Positions 17,277-26,629 of a stretch of 64,000 nucleotides of DNA are shown here, piece after piece. This DNA is from Calditrichota bacterium. GTDB lineage: Bacteria; Calditrichota; Calditrichia; Calditrichales; Calditrichaceae. The notes beneath the pieces are model-generated. The model searched no databases, was not told the DNA's origin, and saw only the letters and a list, made by a program, of their open reading frames with translations. Location of the stretch: positions 23,208-87,207 of the forward strand of contig RQOG01000130.1 of the NCBI GenBank assembly GCA_003854985.1, written 5' to 3'. The position numbers and the translations under genes were made by a program. The stretch's first letter is position 1. Each line of letters starts with the position of its first letter.

Positions 17277-18584
17277 TTATGATATCTGTTTCCTGATCAA
17301 AGATACCGGATACTGGAAATACAGGTTGGCGGCAGTCCTGCCGAAAAACACGGCGGTAACGGCCGCAAGAACACCGATCCAATCCAGAAAAAAGATGGTT
17401 AAGCTCAATACGGTAAGTATTCCGATAACTTCAATTAAAGTGGCCAGAGTGATATGTTTGGTCCGGCGGGCATAAACAACCGTGCCTCGCTGTAAAGAGA
17501 TCAAAACGGTTAGCGCGGGAAGAAGGATAAGAATTTGCGTGGGTAAAACGGCAAATTCAGCCAGTTTTGTTGAAAGGCCGGATACGGTTTCATACCAGAT
17601 CATCGAAATATCTGTGAATGCAATGACGCTTAGTATGATCGTCATAACGCCTCCGAGATATAATCCGAACCGGCGCAGAATTTTATAATTTTGCTGATTT
17701 TCATGAAGATAGGTAATTACAACTTCCTGATAAGAAAGCCCGAGACTGCGAAAAAGAAAAACAAGTCCATTGACGACTGGAAGAACCGCGAGCGACTCCA
17801 GGGCCATCCGGCTTTGTCCGACGAAAAAGGTCTGTAAAAACTGTACCCCTAATCCAAGCATGGAGGTAAGAGCCAGGGGATAATAAAATCTGGTAATTTC
17901 CCCATAACTCAGACCAGTGTTTGTCTGCGCGTCTTTATGAACTATACTTTTAACAGTCGGAATAGCCAGAATACGGCTGGCAACGGCTTCAGTAAGTACG
18001 CCGACAGATAAAGCCAGAACGCCCACATAAGCGCCGGGCAGGATTTCCAGTTTAAAAAGAACAGCGGCGGTAACCGACATAAAAATCAACCGGATTACGG
18101 TTCCGAGAGTGACCAAATGGGTTTGGCCGGCTCTTATCAGCAATCCCTGGTAAAAACGCCGGTACCCGATCGCCGCCGGCCAGGGCATCAGGCAGATTAC
18201 CGCGTGATAGGTAAGTTTATCAACCACCGGCGGCAAACCGATCAAATTAACAATCACCATTTGAAATACTTCCGGGATAACGAGAATAATCATAATAACA
18301 GAAACTATGGCATTGAGCAAATAGATAAACCGTTTTAATTTAATAAAGCTGTCTTTGTCCTTTACCAGCGCGGTAGAAGCACTCATAATCATGATTATGG
18401 GGGCTTCTACTAACAGACCGATCGAATAGGCCACGCCATACGCGGCAAGATTAAATTTAGGTTCAGCCAGCCTGGCTATGATCATCGCCAGGTAAGGCCC
18501 TTCGATAGCCATCATCAACCAGGTAGACGCTAACGGCGCCCAGAAAAAAAATATTTTTTTGGAAGTAAGGGTAGAAGGATTCAT
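17277..18584 (-). CDS. Multi-pass membrane protein, MATE-like (MOP superfamily)
   Basis: 435 residues with about 11-12 hydrophobic helices across the whole length and no soluble domain. Two halves with similar spacing, and a conserved YRRFYQGLLIRAGQ loop after the fourth helix, resemble MATE or flippase-type transporters of the MOP superfamily. The substrate is unknown and I do not recognise a specific subfamily. It is a single gene, downstream of the SemiSWEET gene on the same strand with a 180-base gap, so co-transcription is uncertain. No clear ribosome binding site is visible. Confidence 0.6.
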   Translation of the reverse strand: MNPSTLTSKKIFFFWAPLASTWLMMAIEGPYLAMIIARLAEPKFNLAAYGVAYSIGLLVEAPIIMIMSASTALVKDKDSFIKLKRFIYLLNAIVSVIMIILVIPEVFQMVIVNLIGLPPVVDKLTYHAVICLMPWPAAIGYRRFYQGLLIRAGQTHLVTLGTVIRLIFMSVTAAVLFKLEILPGAYVGVLALSVGVLTEAVASRILAIPTVKSIVHKDAQTNTGLSYGEITRFYYPLALTSMLGLGVQFLQTFFVGQSRMALESLAVLPVVNGLVFLFRSLGLSYQEVVITYLHENQQNYKILRRFGLYLGGVMTIILSVIAFTDISMIWYETVSGLSTKLAEFAVLPTQILILLPALTVLISLQRGTVVYARRTKHITLATLIEVIGILTVLSLTIFFLDWIGVLAAVTAVFFGRTAANLYFQYPVSLIRKQIS

Positions 18585-18766
18585 ACTGATTGTGCTGTTT
18601 CCATAATTCTCCGGTTGTTTAATAAAAATTCAGGTACAAAGCAAATGAATTTAGCGCAGAATACGTTGCCAGACGACCGGCAGACGTAATAACCAAAGGT
18701 TTTGATTTGATTCTATGAATTTTAAGTTCAGGATAGAACCGCTTCCCGATCAGGATTCACCTGGAA

Positions 18767-19033
18767 TTATTTATACTTCAATTTATAAACCAGGATAATC
18801 GTAGCTAGGAAAAGGCTGATAAAATTGGCAAGGATAACGGGCAGAGCATTTATAAATAACCCGTACAAAAACCATAAAAAAATACCAATGGCCATAATCA
18901 GAAACATAAATAATGAAATATCATGAGTGGATTTGGTGGTGATCACTTTAAAAACCTGCGGGAAAAAAGCTATGGTGGTTAATATTCCTGCAACGGAACC
19001 TAATATATTAATATACAGGGGGTACTCTGTCAT
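18767..19033 (-). CDS. SemiSWEET-type small sugar transporter
   Basis: 88 residues with three transmembrane helices, the size of a single triple-helix bundle. It carries the PQ motif in AFFPQVFKVI, followed by KSTHDIS, and a conserved asparagine in the last helix (ANFISL). SemiSWEETs work as dimers and carry sugars by facilitated diffusion; close relatives annotated as PQ-loop proteins differ in substrate. The ATG has a GAGGATG site just before it. A gap of about 245 bases separates it from the aldehyde dehydrogenase gene upstream. Confidence 0.9.
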   Translation of the reverse strand: MTEYPLYINILGSVAGILTTIAFFPQVFKVITTKSTHDISLFMFLIMAIGIFLWFLYGLFINALPVILANFISLFLATIILVYKLKYK

Positions 19034-19277
19034 TACATCCTCATAAAATTACTTAATACAGAAGTCAAAATTAAAACGGGCAAAGCTATCAAAGTATTGC
19101 AAAAATAGCAATACTCCTGCACCCTTTGTTATAAAATTTAAGCGTAATTTATTTGAGGAGCGCAGATAAATCACATCCGATGAATCAGACTATTACCGCT
19201 TAACCTCCCTTTATCATCCCGGATGCAATTAGTGCGATCGTTTTTCCGGAGAATAAGTGTTATTGATGATACTCTCC

Positions 19278-20819
19278 TTAAATATCAAATTTAATACCCT
19301 GCGCCAATGGCAGTTGGCTTCCAAAATTAATGGTATTGGTCTGTCTGCGCATATAAACCTTCCAGGCATCCGAACCTGACTCACGACCGCCGCCTGTTTC
19401 CTTTTCTCCCCCGAAAGCGCCGCCTATTTCCGCACCTGAAGTGCCGATATTCACATTGGCAATACCGCAGTCAGAACCCCGGTGGGAAAGAAAGGTTTCG
19501 GCTTCCTGGAGGTTATCTGTAAATATTGAAGATGAAAGCCCCTGAACCACATCATTCTGGATATCAATCGCGGTCTGCACATCGCCGTCATATTTAATCA
19601 GATAGAGTATCGGGGCAAAGGTTTCTTCCTGAACAATGGCATAGTGATTTTCCGCTTCAACCAGAGCCGGTCGTACATAAAAATCCGATTCATAATCATT
19701 GCCGGTTAATTTCTCGCCGCCAAACAGAACTTTACCGCCCTCTTTTTTTACCCGTTCGAGCGCGGAGACAAATGCTTCCACCGCTTCTTTATCGATTAAT
19801 GGTCCCATATGGTTCTTTTCATCCAATGGCGTACCGATCTTCAGACCGCTATATGCCTTTATAAGGCCATCACGCACCTTATTGAATATGGATTTATGAA
19901 TAATAAGCCGGCGGGTTGTTGTGCATCTTTGACCGGCGGTGCCCACCGCCCCAAAGACGATAGCCGGAATAGCCATTTTTAAGTTAGCGCCCGGCGTTAA
20001 AATAATCGCGTTATTACCGCCTAATTCCAGAATGTATTTGCCCAACCGCCCGGAAATCACTTCAGCGGCATGTTTCCCTACCTTCGTCGAACCGGTTAAT
20101 GAGACCAGCGGAATGCGTTTATCTTTAAGGATCATCTCACCGATCGTAGAACCCTTGCCAATGACCAGGTTAAATATGCCTTCGGGTAATTTGTTTTCAC
20201 TCAATACACTGCTGATAATATGCTGCACGGCAATAGCGGTTAGCGGCACTTTGGATGCCGGTTTCCAGATATTAACATCACCGCAGACAGCGGCGATCAT
20301 TGCATTCCAGGACCATACCGCCACCGGAAAGTTGAAGGAAGAAATGGTTACTACCGGTCCCAGCGGATGATACTGGTCATACATCCGGTGATCCGGACGT
20401 TCCGAATGCATGGTAAAACCATACAACTGACGGGACTGGCCAACAGCCAAATCACAGATATCAATCATTTCCTGTACTTCACCCCAGCCTTCCTGAAGGG
20501 ATTTTCCCATTTCATAGGAAACCAGTTTCCCCAGCGGATCCTTGTATTCCCTCAAACGGTTCCCGATTTGCCGGACAATCTCTCCTCTTTTCGGCGCGGG
20601 AACTGTTCTCCAATATTTGAAGGCTTCCTGGGCTGTCGTCACAAGTCTGTTATAATCTTCTTCAGAAGCCTGGTAAACGGTCGCAATATATTGTCCATCA
20701 ACAGGAGAATGAATTTTTAATTCCCCATGAGTTGTGGTTTTTGCCCACCGCATCCCGGTGGAAGAACCGAAATTTTTGGTTTCAATATTAAGTTGTTTTA
20801 AAAAATCCATGCTGATCAT
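19278..20819 (-). CDS. Aldehyde dehydrogenase, ALDH7-like (aminoadipate semialdehyde type)
   Basis: About 513 residues, standard ALDH length. The catalytic glutamate lies in LELGGNNAII and the catalytic cysteine in TAGQRCTTTRRL; the NAD-binding region has SSFNFPVAVWSWN and SLTGSTKVG. GGAFGGEKETGGGRESGSDAW near the end is typical of ALDH7 members, which oxidise aminoadipate semialdehyde or piperideine-6-carboxylate in lysine breakdown. Substrate assignment is tentative. The start at 20819 has GGGGG five bases upstream and is preferred over a TTG at 20831. The Rrf2 regulator gene lies immediately upstream on the same strand, so both are probably controlled together. Confidence 0.88.
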   Translation of the reverse strand: MISMDFLKQLNIETKNFGSSTGMRWAKTTTHGELKIHSPVDGQYIATVYQASEEDYNRLVTTAQEAFKYWRTVPAPKRGEIVRQIGNRLREYKDPLGKLVSYEMGKSLQEGWGEVQEMIDICDLAVGQSRQLYGFTMHSERPDHRMYDQYHPLGPVVTISSFNFPVAVWSWNAMIAAVCGDVNIWKPASKVPLTAIAVQHIISSVLSENKLPEGIFNLVIGKGSTIGEMILKDKRIPLVSLTGSTKVGKHAAEVISGRLGKYILELGGNNAIILTPGANLKMAIPAIVFGAVGTAGQRCTTTRRLIIHKSIFNKVRDGLIKAYSGLKIGTPLDEKNHMGPLIDKEAVEAFVSALERVKKEGGKVLFGGEKLTGNDYESDFYVRPALVEAENHYAIVQEETFAPILYLIKYDGDVQTAIDIQNDVVQGLSSSIFTDNLQEAETFLSHRGSDCGIANVNIGTSGAEIGGAFGGEKETGGGRESGSDAWKVYMRRQTNTINFGSQLPLAQGIKFDI

Positions 20820-20837
20820 AACAACCCCCAATCGTAT

Positions 20838-21254
20838 TTATAAAATTTGTTCTATAATATTTTTAATTGATATTTTACGCATCTTATCTTCGATATCAAT
20901 CTGGATTTCAGCAAATAAATCCAGAAAATAATTATTTAATTTAGCCGAATCCGGCAGGTCTTTGACTGAAACATGTCTTACATCAAGGTGAAACGCTTTG
21001 CGGTCTTCGATCGCACAGTAAACTTCCTGTAAATGAATTTTATCCGGCGGTTTATTCAGCACAAATTTGCCTTCTTTACCCCGGCTCGACTTTAAAATAC
21101 CGCTTTTAACCAGCATCGAAAGAAGTCTTCGCAATTTGGAAGTATTGATACCTATCTCTTTTGATATTTCAGCGCTGCTCCAGCCCTTCTGCTGATGCTT
21201 ACCTAAAAAACAAAGCGCTTTAACCGATGTCGAAAGTTTGGATGACGCTGCCAT
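20838..21254 (-). CDS. Rrf2-family transcriptional regulator without a cysteine cluster
   Basis: 138 residues with an N-terminal winged helix (KLSTSVKALCFLG, WSSAEISKEIGINTSKLRRLLSML, KSSRGKEGKF) and a helical dimerisation tail. The three cysteines that bind an iron-sulfur cluster in IscR, NsrR and RirA are absent; the lone cysteines at about 15 and 80 are not in that arrangement. It therefore likely senses something other than Fe-S status, such as a small molecule. It precedes the aldehyde dehydrogenase gene by 18 bases, consistent with one operon, and its promoter region carries a perfect palindrome that fits its own operator. Confidence 0.88.
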   Translation of the reverse strand: MAASSKLSTSVKALCFLGKHQQKGWSSAEISKEIGINTSKLRRLLSMLVKSGILKSSRGKEGKFVLNKPPDKIHLQEVYCAIEDRKAFHLDVRHVSVKDLPDSAKLNNYFLDLFAEIQIDIEDKMRKISIKNIIEQIL

Positions 21255-21268
21255 AATACTTATATGTT

Positions 21269-21285
21269 ATTGTTACAGTAACAAT
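21269..21285. promoter_or_regulatory. Palindromic operator upstream of the Rrf2 gene
   Basis: ATTGTTAC-A-GTAACAAT, a perfect 8-bp inverted repeat with a one-base centre, 15 bases before the Rrf2 start. Position and symmetry fit autoregulation by the Rrf2 dimer. Confidence 0.6.
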
Positions 21286-21352
21286 TAATATAATAAACAA
21301 AAAAGCAAATGCAAGATGGATGTTAAGAAAATTTATTTCGAGGGCTAAGCAG

Positions 21353-21613
21353 TACCAAATAATTAGATTTTAAAAAAGATTTGTTGTTTTAATTGATTTT
21401 AGTCCGTTGTTTTAGATGATCTGGAAAACAACTCCCAAAAAAAGTTATCATAAATAACTTGCCGCTATCTTCAGATAGCGGTATGAAAATAACCGGAAAA
21501 TGGGGCTTTAGCCCAATTTTAAACTTCCATCTGGGACTGAAGTCCATTTTATTGGAGCTGTCCTGATCCACGATCTAAAGATCGTGGCAAGTTAGAATAT
21601 TTATTTAGGACAG
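21353..21613. mobile_element. MITE-like repeat, copy A
   Basis: About 260 bases with no coding capacity. It ends in TTATTTAGGACAG, the exact inverse of the 13 bases that open copy B at 63781. Its own left end is worn (CCAAATAATTAG). It holds five hairpins in series: AAGTTAT/ATAACTT (443-460), CCGCTATC/GATAGCGG (462-481), GGGC/GCCC (503-514), TGGGACT-GA-AGTCCA-type (532-546) and CCACGATC/GATCGTGG (568-587), each with a 2-4 base loop except the first. It fills most of the intergenic space before the metal permease gene. Confidence 0.75.
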
Positions 21614-21676
21614 ATGTGATTTCGGGGAATTATATTTTAGTATTACAGTTATCATATAATAAAAACAAAGAAAATT

Positions 21677-22915
21677 ATGGAATATATAAACGTATTCATC
21701 GATCAGCTGTTATACTTTTACAACGAAATGGCTGTCTATTTGATTTTTGGCTTTTTGGTAGCCGGTATTCTGCATATTTTTTTCCCTGATTCGTTTATAC
21801 ATCGTCATCTTGGGAAAAACAATATGGGATCGGTTATCAAGGCCGCTATCGGTGGCATTCCACTGCCCTTATGCTCATGCGGCGTGATACCTGTCGCGGC
21901 TTCCATACGCCGCAAGGGTGCCAGTAAGGGCGCGACACTATCCTTTTTAGTGGCCACGCCCCAGATCGGATCGGATAGTTTTTTAATTACCTACTCCTTA
22001 ATCGGTTGGATTTTTGCCGTTTTCCGTATCATCGCCGCTTTTTTAAGCGCCATATTTTCAGGTATTATGGCCAATATTTTTGACCGTGAACAAAGCGGTA
22101 TAAAAAATATATCAGCCGGGAAAGAAGACAATGATAACTGGATAAAACGTACCGGGCAGGTTTTGCCCTACATGCAAAACGGCGTTTTCGGGCCAATCGT
22201 CAATTATCTTGTTGCCGGGCTTATTTTAGCCGGTTTAATCGGCGCACTGATTCCCGAAGGCTTTTTCGAAATATATCTGAATAGTCCGTTTATTTCCATG
22301 CTCGTAATGCTTCTGGCCGGCATACCGATGTATATTTGCGCTACGGCTTCCACGCCCATTGCCGCTTCCCTGCTGATGAAAGGCCTTTCGCCCGGCGCGG
22401 CGCTTGTATTTTTACTGGCCGGACCGGCCACCAACACCGTAACTATTACCACTGTTTATAAAACACTGGGAAAACGCGCTTTAGCCATTTACCTCGGCTC
22501 GATTATTACAATCAGTCTGGCATTGGGTTATGTGCTTAATATTCTGGCTTTAAATTTTCATATAGAAATGCTTCACCATCATCAACATGAATTACTACCC
22601 GAATGGTTAAAGCTTTTAGGTTCGGTTTTATTGTTGATCATGTTCGCTCTGCACTATGGAAGAAACATTAAAAACAAACTAACCTCCGGGGGAGAATTAA
22701 ACAGTATGACTGCTGTAAAAACTTTATCCGTAAAAGGCATGACCTGTATGCATTGTCAGGAGACCGTCCGTCAGGCGGTCAGTGCGGTCGATGGCGTCGA
22801 TAATGTCAATGTCGATCTATCCGGCGGAAAAGTATCGTTTATATACGATTCGAATGATTTAACCCATATTAAGGAAGCCATCCTCGAAAAGGGATACGAG
22901 ATAGCTGAGAATTAG
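21677..22915 (+). CDS. SO_0444-type heavy-metal permease with C-terminal HMA domain
   Basis: 412 residues. The first about 330 form a two-bundle permease (PF03773/ArsP-like) with the conserved GIPLPLCSCGVIPVA (Cys66, Cys68) and a matching second-half motif, AGIPMYICATASTPIAASL. A linker leads to a heavy-metal-associated domain at about 346-412 with GMTCMHC (Cys357, Cys360). Members annotated SO_0444 export copper or zinc; others handle arsenicals. The HMA domain suggests a soft-metal cation such as copper is delivered to the pore; a histidine-rich HHHQH stretch at about 299 supports metal handling. It is a single-gene unit just after the MITE-like repeat, and no metal regulator gene is beside it. 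Confidence 0.85.
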   Translation: MEYINVFIDQLLYFYNEMAVYLIFGFLVAGILHIFFPDSFIHRHLGKNNMGSVIKAAIGGIPLPLCSCGVIPVAASIRRKGASKGATLSFLVATPQIGSDSFLITYSLIGWIFAVFRIIAAFLSAIFSGIMANIFDREQSGIKNISAGKEDNDNWIKRTGQVLPYMQNGVFGPIVNYLVAGLILAGLIGALIPEGFFEIYLNSPFISMLVMLLAGIPMYICATASTPIAASLLMKGLSPGAALVFLLAGPATNTVTITTVYKTLGKRALAIYLGSIITISLALGYVLNILALNFHIEMLHHHQHELLPEWLKLLGSVLLLIMFALHYGRNIKNKLTSGGELNSMTAVKTLSVKGMTCMHCQETVRQAVSAVDGVDNVNVDLSGGKVSFIYDSNDLTHIKEAILEKGYEIAEN

Positions 22916-22991
22916 CGGTGAGGCTGGACGACAGTGTAAACTTGATAAAAGCGACTACCAATCAAAAAAATTCAAAAAACAGGACAATAAT

Positions 22992-23557
22992 ATGAAACGA
23001 AGAACATTTATTTTATCTGCACTTGCACTCTTTCCATTGAGTATTTTAGCCAAAATTAAAAACAGTGCTTTTATGAGAACTGATAAAGGATTTAAAGTAA
23101 ATGCAGGTGACGCAAGATTTGACGAACACTTCAAAATGAAAGGCGTTACACTGAACACATTAGACATTAAAATCTCCGGGACTGACACTGATAATGATTT
23201 AGCGGTCTTTGAGCAAACCGGACTTACTCCAAACGGAGGACCGCCTTTGCACATCCACCCTTTTCAAGACGAGTGGTTTTATGTAATTGAAGGAGACTAT
23301 CTGTTTCAAGTTGGTGACGACAAATATCAAATGAAATCAGGCGACACAATTTTTCTTCCAAGAAATGTGCAACACGCATTCCTACAGTTGACAGAAAAAG
23401 GGAAGATGATAGTTTCTTATTTACCATCAGGAAAGATGGAAGCATTTTTAAGGTTACGGACAAATGGACATCTCCACCAACAGAAGAAGAAATCGCGAAG
23501 GTTTTTGCAGACCATGATATGAAAGTTGTTGGCGCACCGCTGAAAGCTTATGACTAA
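22992..23557 (+). pseudogene. Cupin-domain protein gene with a one-base frameshift
   Basis: The first 152 codons encode an exported cupin: an N-terminal KRRTFILSALAL signal that looks twin-arginine-like, then cupin motifs GGPPLHIHPFQDEWFYVIEGD and GDTIFLPRNVQHAF with metal-binding histidines. At the T run 23445-23449 the frame breaks. In the original frame the protein ends at 23522 with an unnatural Arg/Gln/Lys-rich tail. Adding one T restores FKVTDKWTSPPTEEEIAKV and an ending GAPLKAYD at 23557, as expected for homologues. The gene is richer in ACA, GGA and CAA codons than its neighbours, suggesting transfer. An attC-like hairpin follows. It could be a real mutation or a homopolymer error. 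Confidence 0.8.
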
Positions 23558-23573
23558 TATAAAAGCATGTATT

Positions 23574-23690
23574 GCTAACAGGGTGTATGTGGCAATAGCG
23601 GGTGCCGCGGTAAATCGAAGGTCTGTGCTTCTGAGAAAAATTGTGCACCGGAAAGAAGAGCGCTTCTAATCCGCTAATGCACATACACGC
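23574..23690 (+). repeat. attC-like long imperfect palindrome after the cupin gene
   Basis: It opens GCTAACAGG. The arm 23583-23601 pairs with 23671-23688 apart from two unpaired or mismatched positions, and the inner part has further short complementary arms (GAAG/CTTC near 23618 and 23653). Size, bulged arms and position just past a transferred-looking gene resemble integron attC sites of the Bacteroidota type. The canonical right-end GTTRRRY box was not found. Confidence 0.4.
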
Positions 23691-23710
23691 AAAATATTAA
23701 ATCATCCGCT

Positions 23711-26440
23711 TTATCTGATCAGTACAAGTTTGGATGTTTTTGTTTTACCGCCGTTTTCAATTTTGATAAAATACAGTCCCGAAGCGGCTAATGATCCGTT
23801 CAGATTCTTTCCTTTCCATTCCCACAGGTATTGTTTTTCTCTTAAAGAAGGTATTGATTCAGCATAAATCAGCTCGCCGAGAATGGTGTATACTTTTATA
23901 CGAAGCGGATTGTTTATCTTAATTCCATTAATTAATACTTTTGCCGAAGGATTAGCCGGATTGGGATAAATATGAAGATTCAGAGCATAATCGTCGGGAG
24001 TAAATTCCTGCGCCGCGACTTTGGTGGCGTTGCCGTCATAAACATGAAAATCATCGATATACCATCCGGCATCGGTTTTTTGCTCATCCGATCCGAAATC
24101 GAACCGGAAGAGCAAGGCTGGATATTTCAGGTAGTCATATAAATTTATGGTCACTTTTTCCCAGGTTAACTGATGATCGGAGTATGCCGGTTGACCGCCC
24201 AGGGGATTATGATATTCATCTGATAATTCAATAACACTGTAACCAGGACGCGGATCAAGCAACTGCCAGGTCGAACCTTCATCCACTGATATTTTTATAT
24301 TACCGCCGTCGTAACCGGATTCAATGGAAAACCAGTGATAGAACTCGGCCACCGGCTTATCCATACCCTGGATAAAGATAAACGGGCTGATCAGGGAGGA
24401 TAATAAAGGACCTTTTGAATAATTGTCATCTAACTTTGTTCCGAAACAACGACTTCCCGAATAGGCATAATCCGGTCCAAAAACAGGCGTTCCCCGCTCC
24501 CAGTCCTGTTGCACGGAAAACAGCGTAATATCATTATCAAAATCTTCCGTAAATTCATTCATTCCTTTTTCCAGATAAATCTGAAGCGTTAAAGTATCCC
24601 CGTTAGCCACCGGCGTATCGATATAAGCCGTTGTATAACCATATTTGAACGTAAACACTTTGATGCGGCCGGCCAGAATATCTGCGATTTGAAAAGCATT
24701 GCCGCTAAATATCGTATCGGTCTTTCCCTGGCAGTAAACAATGGCGGCTGAGCCGTTACCGCCATCCGGAGTGACAATTGTACCTTTTACAGCCGTGGGT
24801 AAAATCGGAATAATTGCCAGATGCCGATATAAATCATCTTCAAGAACAAGACTATCATTTAATGCGAAATACCCGTTTTTACAGGTATTTACCAGGTATT
24901 TGCCTACCGGTAACTGCAGTTCAAATGATCCGTTGCCCAGAGATCTGACAGAATCCATAAAAGTGTTATTGCGATAAAATTTCAGGAGGACATCCTCAAT
25001 CGGCTGACCGGCTAAAGAATCAACGATTAATCCACTCAGGGTGTAGAATGTTTCCTTACATAATTCAACATCCAATACCAAAGGGGATATGGTATCAATT
25101 TCCACCTGAAATGTTTTAGGCAGGTATCCATAGGCTGAAAAACAAACGTTGTATGATCCGGGTTCAAGCAGTCTGTAATATTCTCCCGAAATACTATTAC
25201 TATAGACCGGCTTTTCGGTTTCAAGCACATCAATTCTGGCCGCTAACGGTAATTGCTGCAGGGAATCGGTTACGATTCCTTTTATTCCGCTGTGGACCTG
25301 TCTGATATAATTAAACAACGCCGTACTGTTGTCGCGCCAGATATTCTTGATTTTATAGGCTGCAGGCTGAAGCGAATCACACAATTCTACCGTTACTTCG
25401 AAATTGTCTTTAAAATGATAACTCCAGTCCTGCATACTGCCGCTTATATCATACCATAAGGCGCCATTGACGATACCATGCTCATAAACCGGATGCGTAT
25501 AAATATCCATATTGTATTCCGCGTAAGCCAGGGCCAGTCTTATGAATAGTTCATCATCCGGCGTGGCCGCGTAGCCGCTTTGCCCGGTAAGATTTTTATC
25601 CCAGGGATAATTGACCAGCATGGCCCCGGCATGAAAGTTAGCGCTTAACACAAAATGATGATTTTCCGACCATTCCATAACCGCCCGGGTCTCGGACTGT
25701 CTGCCGGCAGGATCGCTCACCTCATCATACTCCCTGTCCGGAAAATCACGGTTTAAATCAATGCCGTTGGCATTAAAACGGGAGAGAAGTTTAGCGCCGT
25801 CATAATTCATATTGGGTATAATCCAGATTTCCGTCTGATCGATTAAACCGGTAACAAGCGGATCCGAACCATAAGCTTTGAGCATCGAATCAATGGCGCA
25901 CAACATAATTTCCTGGGTGATGATCTCGTTGCCGTGCATATTGCCGATCAGACGTACTTCCGGTTCAGCTTCATCAATAGCCGGATTATCCGTCAGGCAG
26001 AATGCTTTTATACTCCTGCCCTGTTCCGTTAAACCGATAGTTTCTATTTTGGAAATATCAGAATAGGCGGTGTAAAAACTGTCTAAAATCGATAAAACGG
26101 ATTCGTAGGAATGATAGCTTTCGCCTATTGTATTTGTGTAAACAAGATTTTGGTCGTAACCGGCTTTTTCTAGGGCATTAAGATTCTCAAGTAAAAAACC
26201 TTCATTTACTAAAAAGGATTTCAATTCTTCCGGCAGATAAACCACGGCGCTGCGGCCCGGATAATAACTGGCTACCCGGCCGCCTTTTTGTTCGATCGTT
26301 TTTAAGACATCGGATGTCGGGTTAACAAGCTTCCAGGCTGAAAAACGTATTTCTTCGTCCGCAGCTAAAAATAACGGCATGCAAAAAACCAATAAAAGAA
26401 AATAAATTATTTTATGTATTCTGTACATCGGTCCGTACAT
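23711..26440 (-). CDS. Secreted M14 zinc carboxypeptidase with C-terminal sorting domain
   Basis: 909 residues: a signal peptide (about 1-27), an M14 domain with zinc ligands His169 and Glu172 (NMHGNE) and His270 (NFHAG), DLNRDFPD for substrate binding, and the catalytic Glu352 in VTVELCDS. Two carboxypeptidase regulatory-like beta domains (about 393-545) and a MAM/jelly-roll-like domain with WYIDDFHVYDG follow. The last about 80 residues (IYPNPANPSAKV ... ASGLYFIKIENG ... KLVLIR) are a FlgD/Por-type sorting domain, as used by type IX secretion and in Calditrichota-like genomes. It is probably delivered to the cell surface to trim peptides. Monocistronic. Confidence 0.9.
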   Translation of the reverse strand: MYGPMYRIHKIIYFLLLVFCMPLFLAADEEIRFSAWKLVNPTSDVLKTIEQKGGRVASYYPGRSAVVYLPEELKSFLVNEGFLLENLNALEKAGYDQNLVYTNTIGESYHSYESVLSILDSFYTAYSDISKIETIGLTEQGRSIKAFCLTDNPAIDEAEPEVRLIGNMHGNEIITQEIMLCAIDSMLKAYGSDPLVTGLIDQTEIWIIPNMNYDGAKLLSRFNANGIDLNRDFPDREYDEVSDPAGRQSETRAVMEWSENHHFVLSANFHAGAMLVNYPWDKNLTGQSGYAATPDDELFIRLALAYAEYNMDIYTHPVYEHGIVNGALWYDISGSMQDWSYHFKDNFEVTVELCDSLQPAAYKIKNIWRDNSTALFNYIRQVHSGIKGIVTDSLQQLPLAARIDVLETEKPVYSNSISGEYYRLLEPGSYNVCFSAYGYLPKTFQVEIDTISPLVLDVELCKETFYTLSGLIVDSLAGQPIEDVLLKFYRNNTFMDSVRSLGNGSFELQLPVGKYLVNTCKNGYFALNDSLVLEDDLYRHLAIIPILPTAVKGTIVTPDGGNGSAAIVYCQGKTDTIFSGNAFQIADILAGRIKVFTFKYGYTTAYIDTPVANGDTLTLQIYLEKGMNEFTEDFDNDITLFSVQQDWERGTPVFGPDYAYSGSRCFGTKLDDNYSKGPLLSSLISPFIFIQGMDKPVAEFYHWFSIESGYDGGNIKISVDEGSTWQLLDPRPGYSVIELSDEYHNPLGGQPAYSDHQLTWEKVTINLYDYLKYPALLFRFDFGSDEQKTDAGWYIDDFHVYDGNATKVAAQEFTPDDYALNLHIYPNPANPSAKVLINGIKINNPLRIKVYTILGELIYAESIPSLREKQYLWEWKGKNLNGSLAASGLYFIKIENGGKTKTSKLVLIR

Positions 26441-26629
26441 AGAGTTTTATTGCAAATCTAATATGAATTTCACCGGACTACAATTTAAATTTCCGTCGCC
26501 TTTAAAGAATAATTATAACAGGACTAATGGGGCGTATTGACTAATAACACAAAACCGTTTATAATGAAAAAATTAATAACGCCGTTTTAAACGAGTGTAA
26601 ATGGAATAACGCAGGGAAATCAGGCAGAA

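Noticed and set aside
19939..20370. A 143-residue open frame opposite the aldehyde dehydrogenase gene
   Set aside because: It is a shadow of the conserved dehydrogenase codons and matches no known fold.
21389..21571. A 60-residue open frame inside the MITE-like repeat
   Set aside because: The repeat's structure is explained by its hairpins, and the frame differs between the two copies because of indels.
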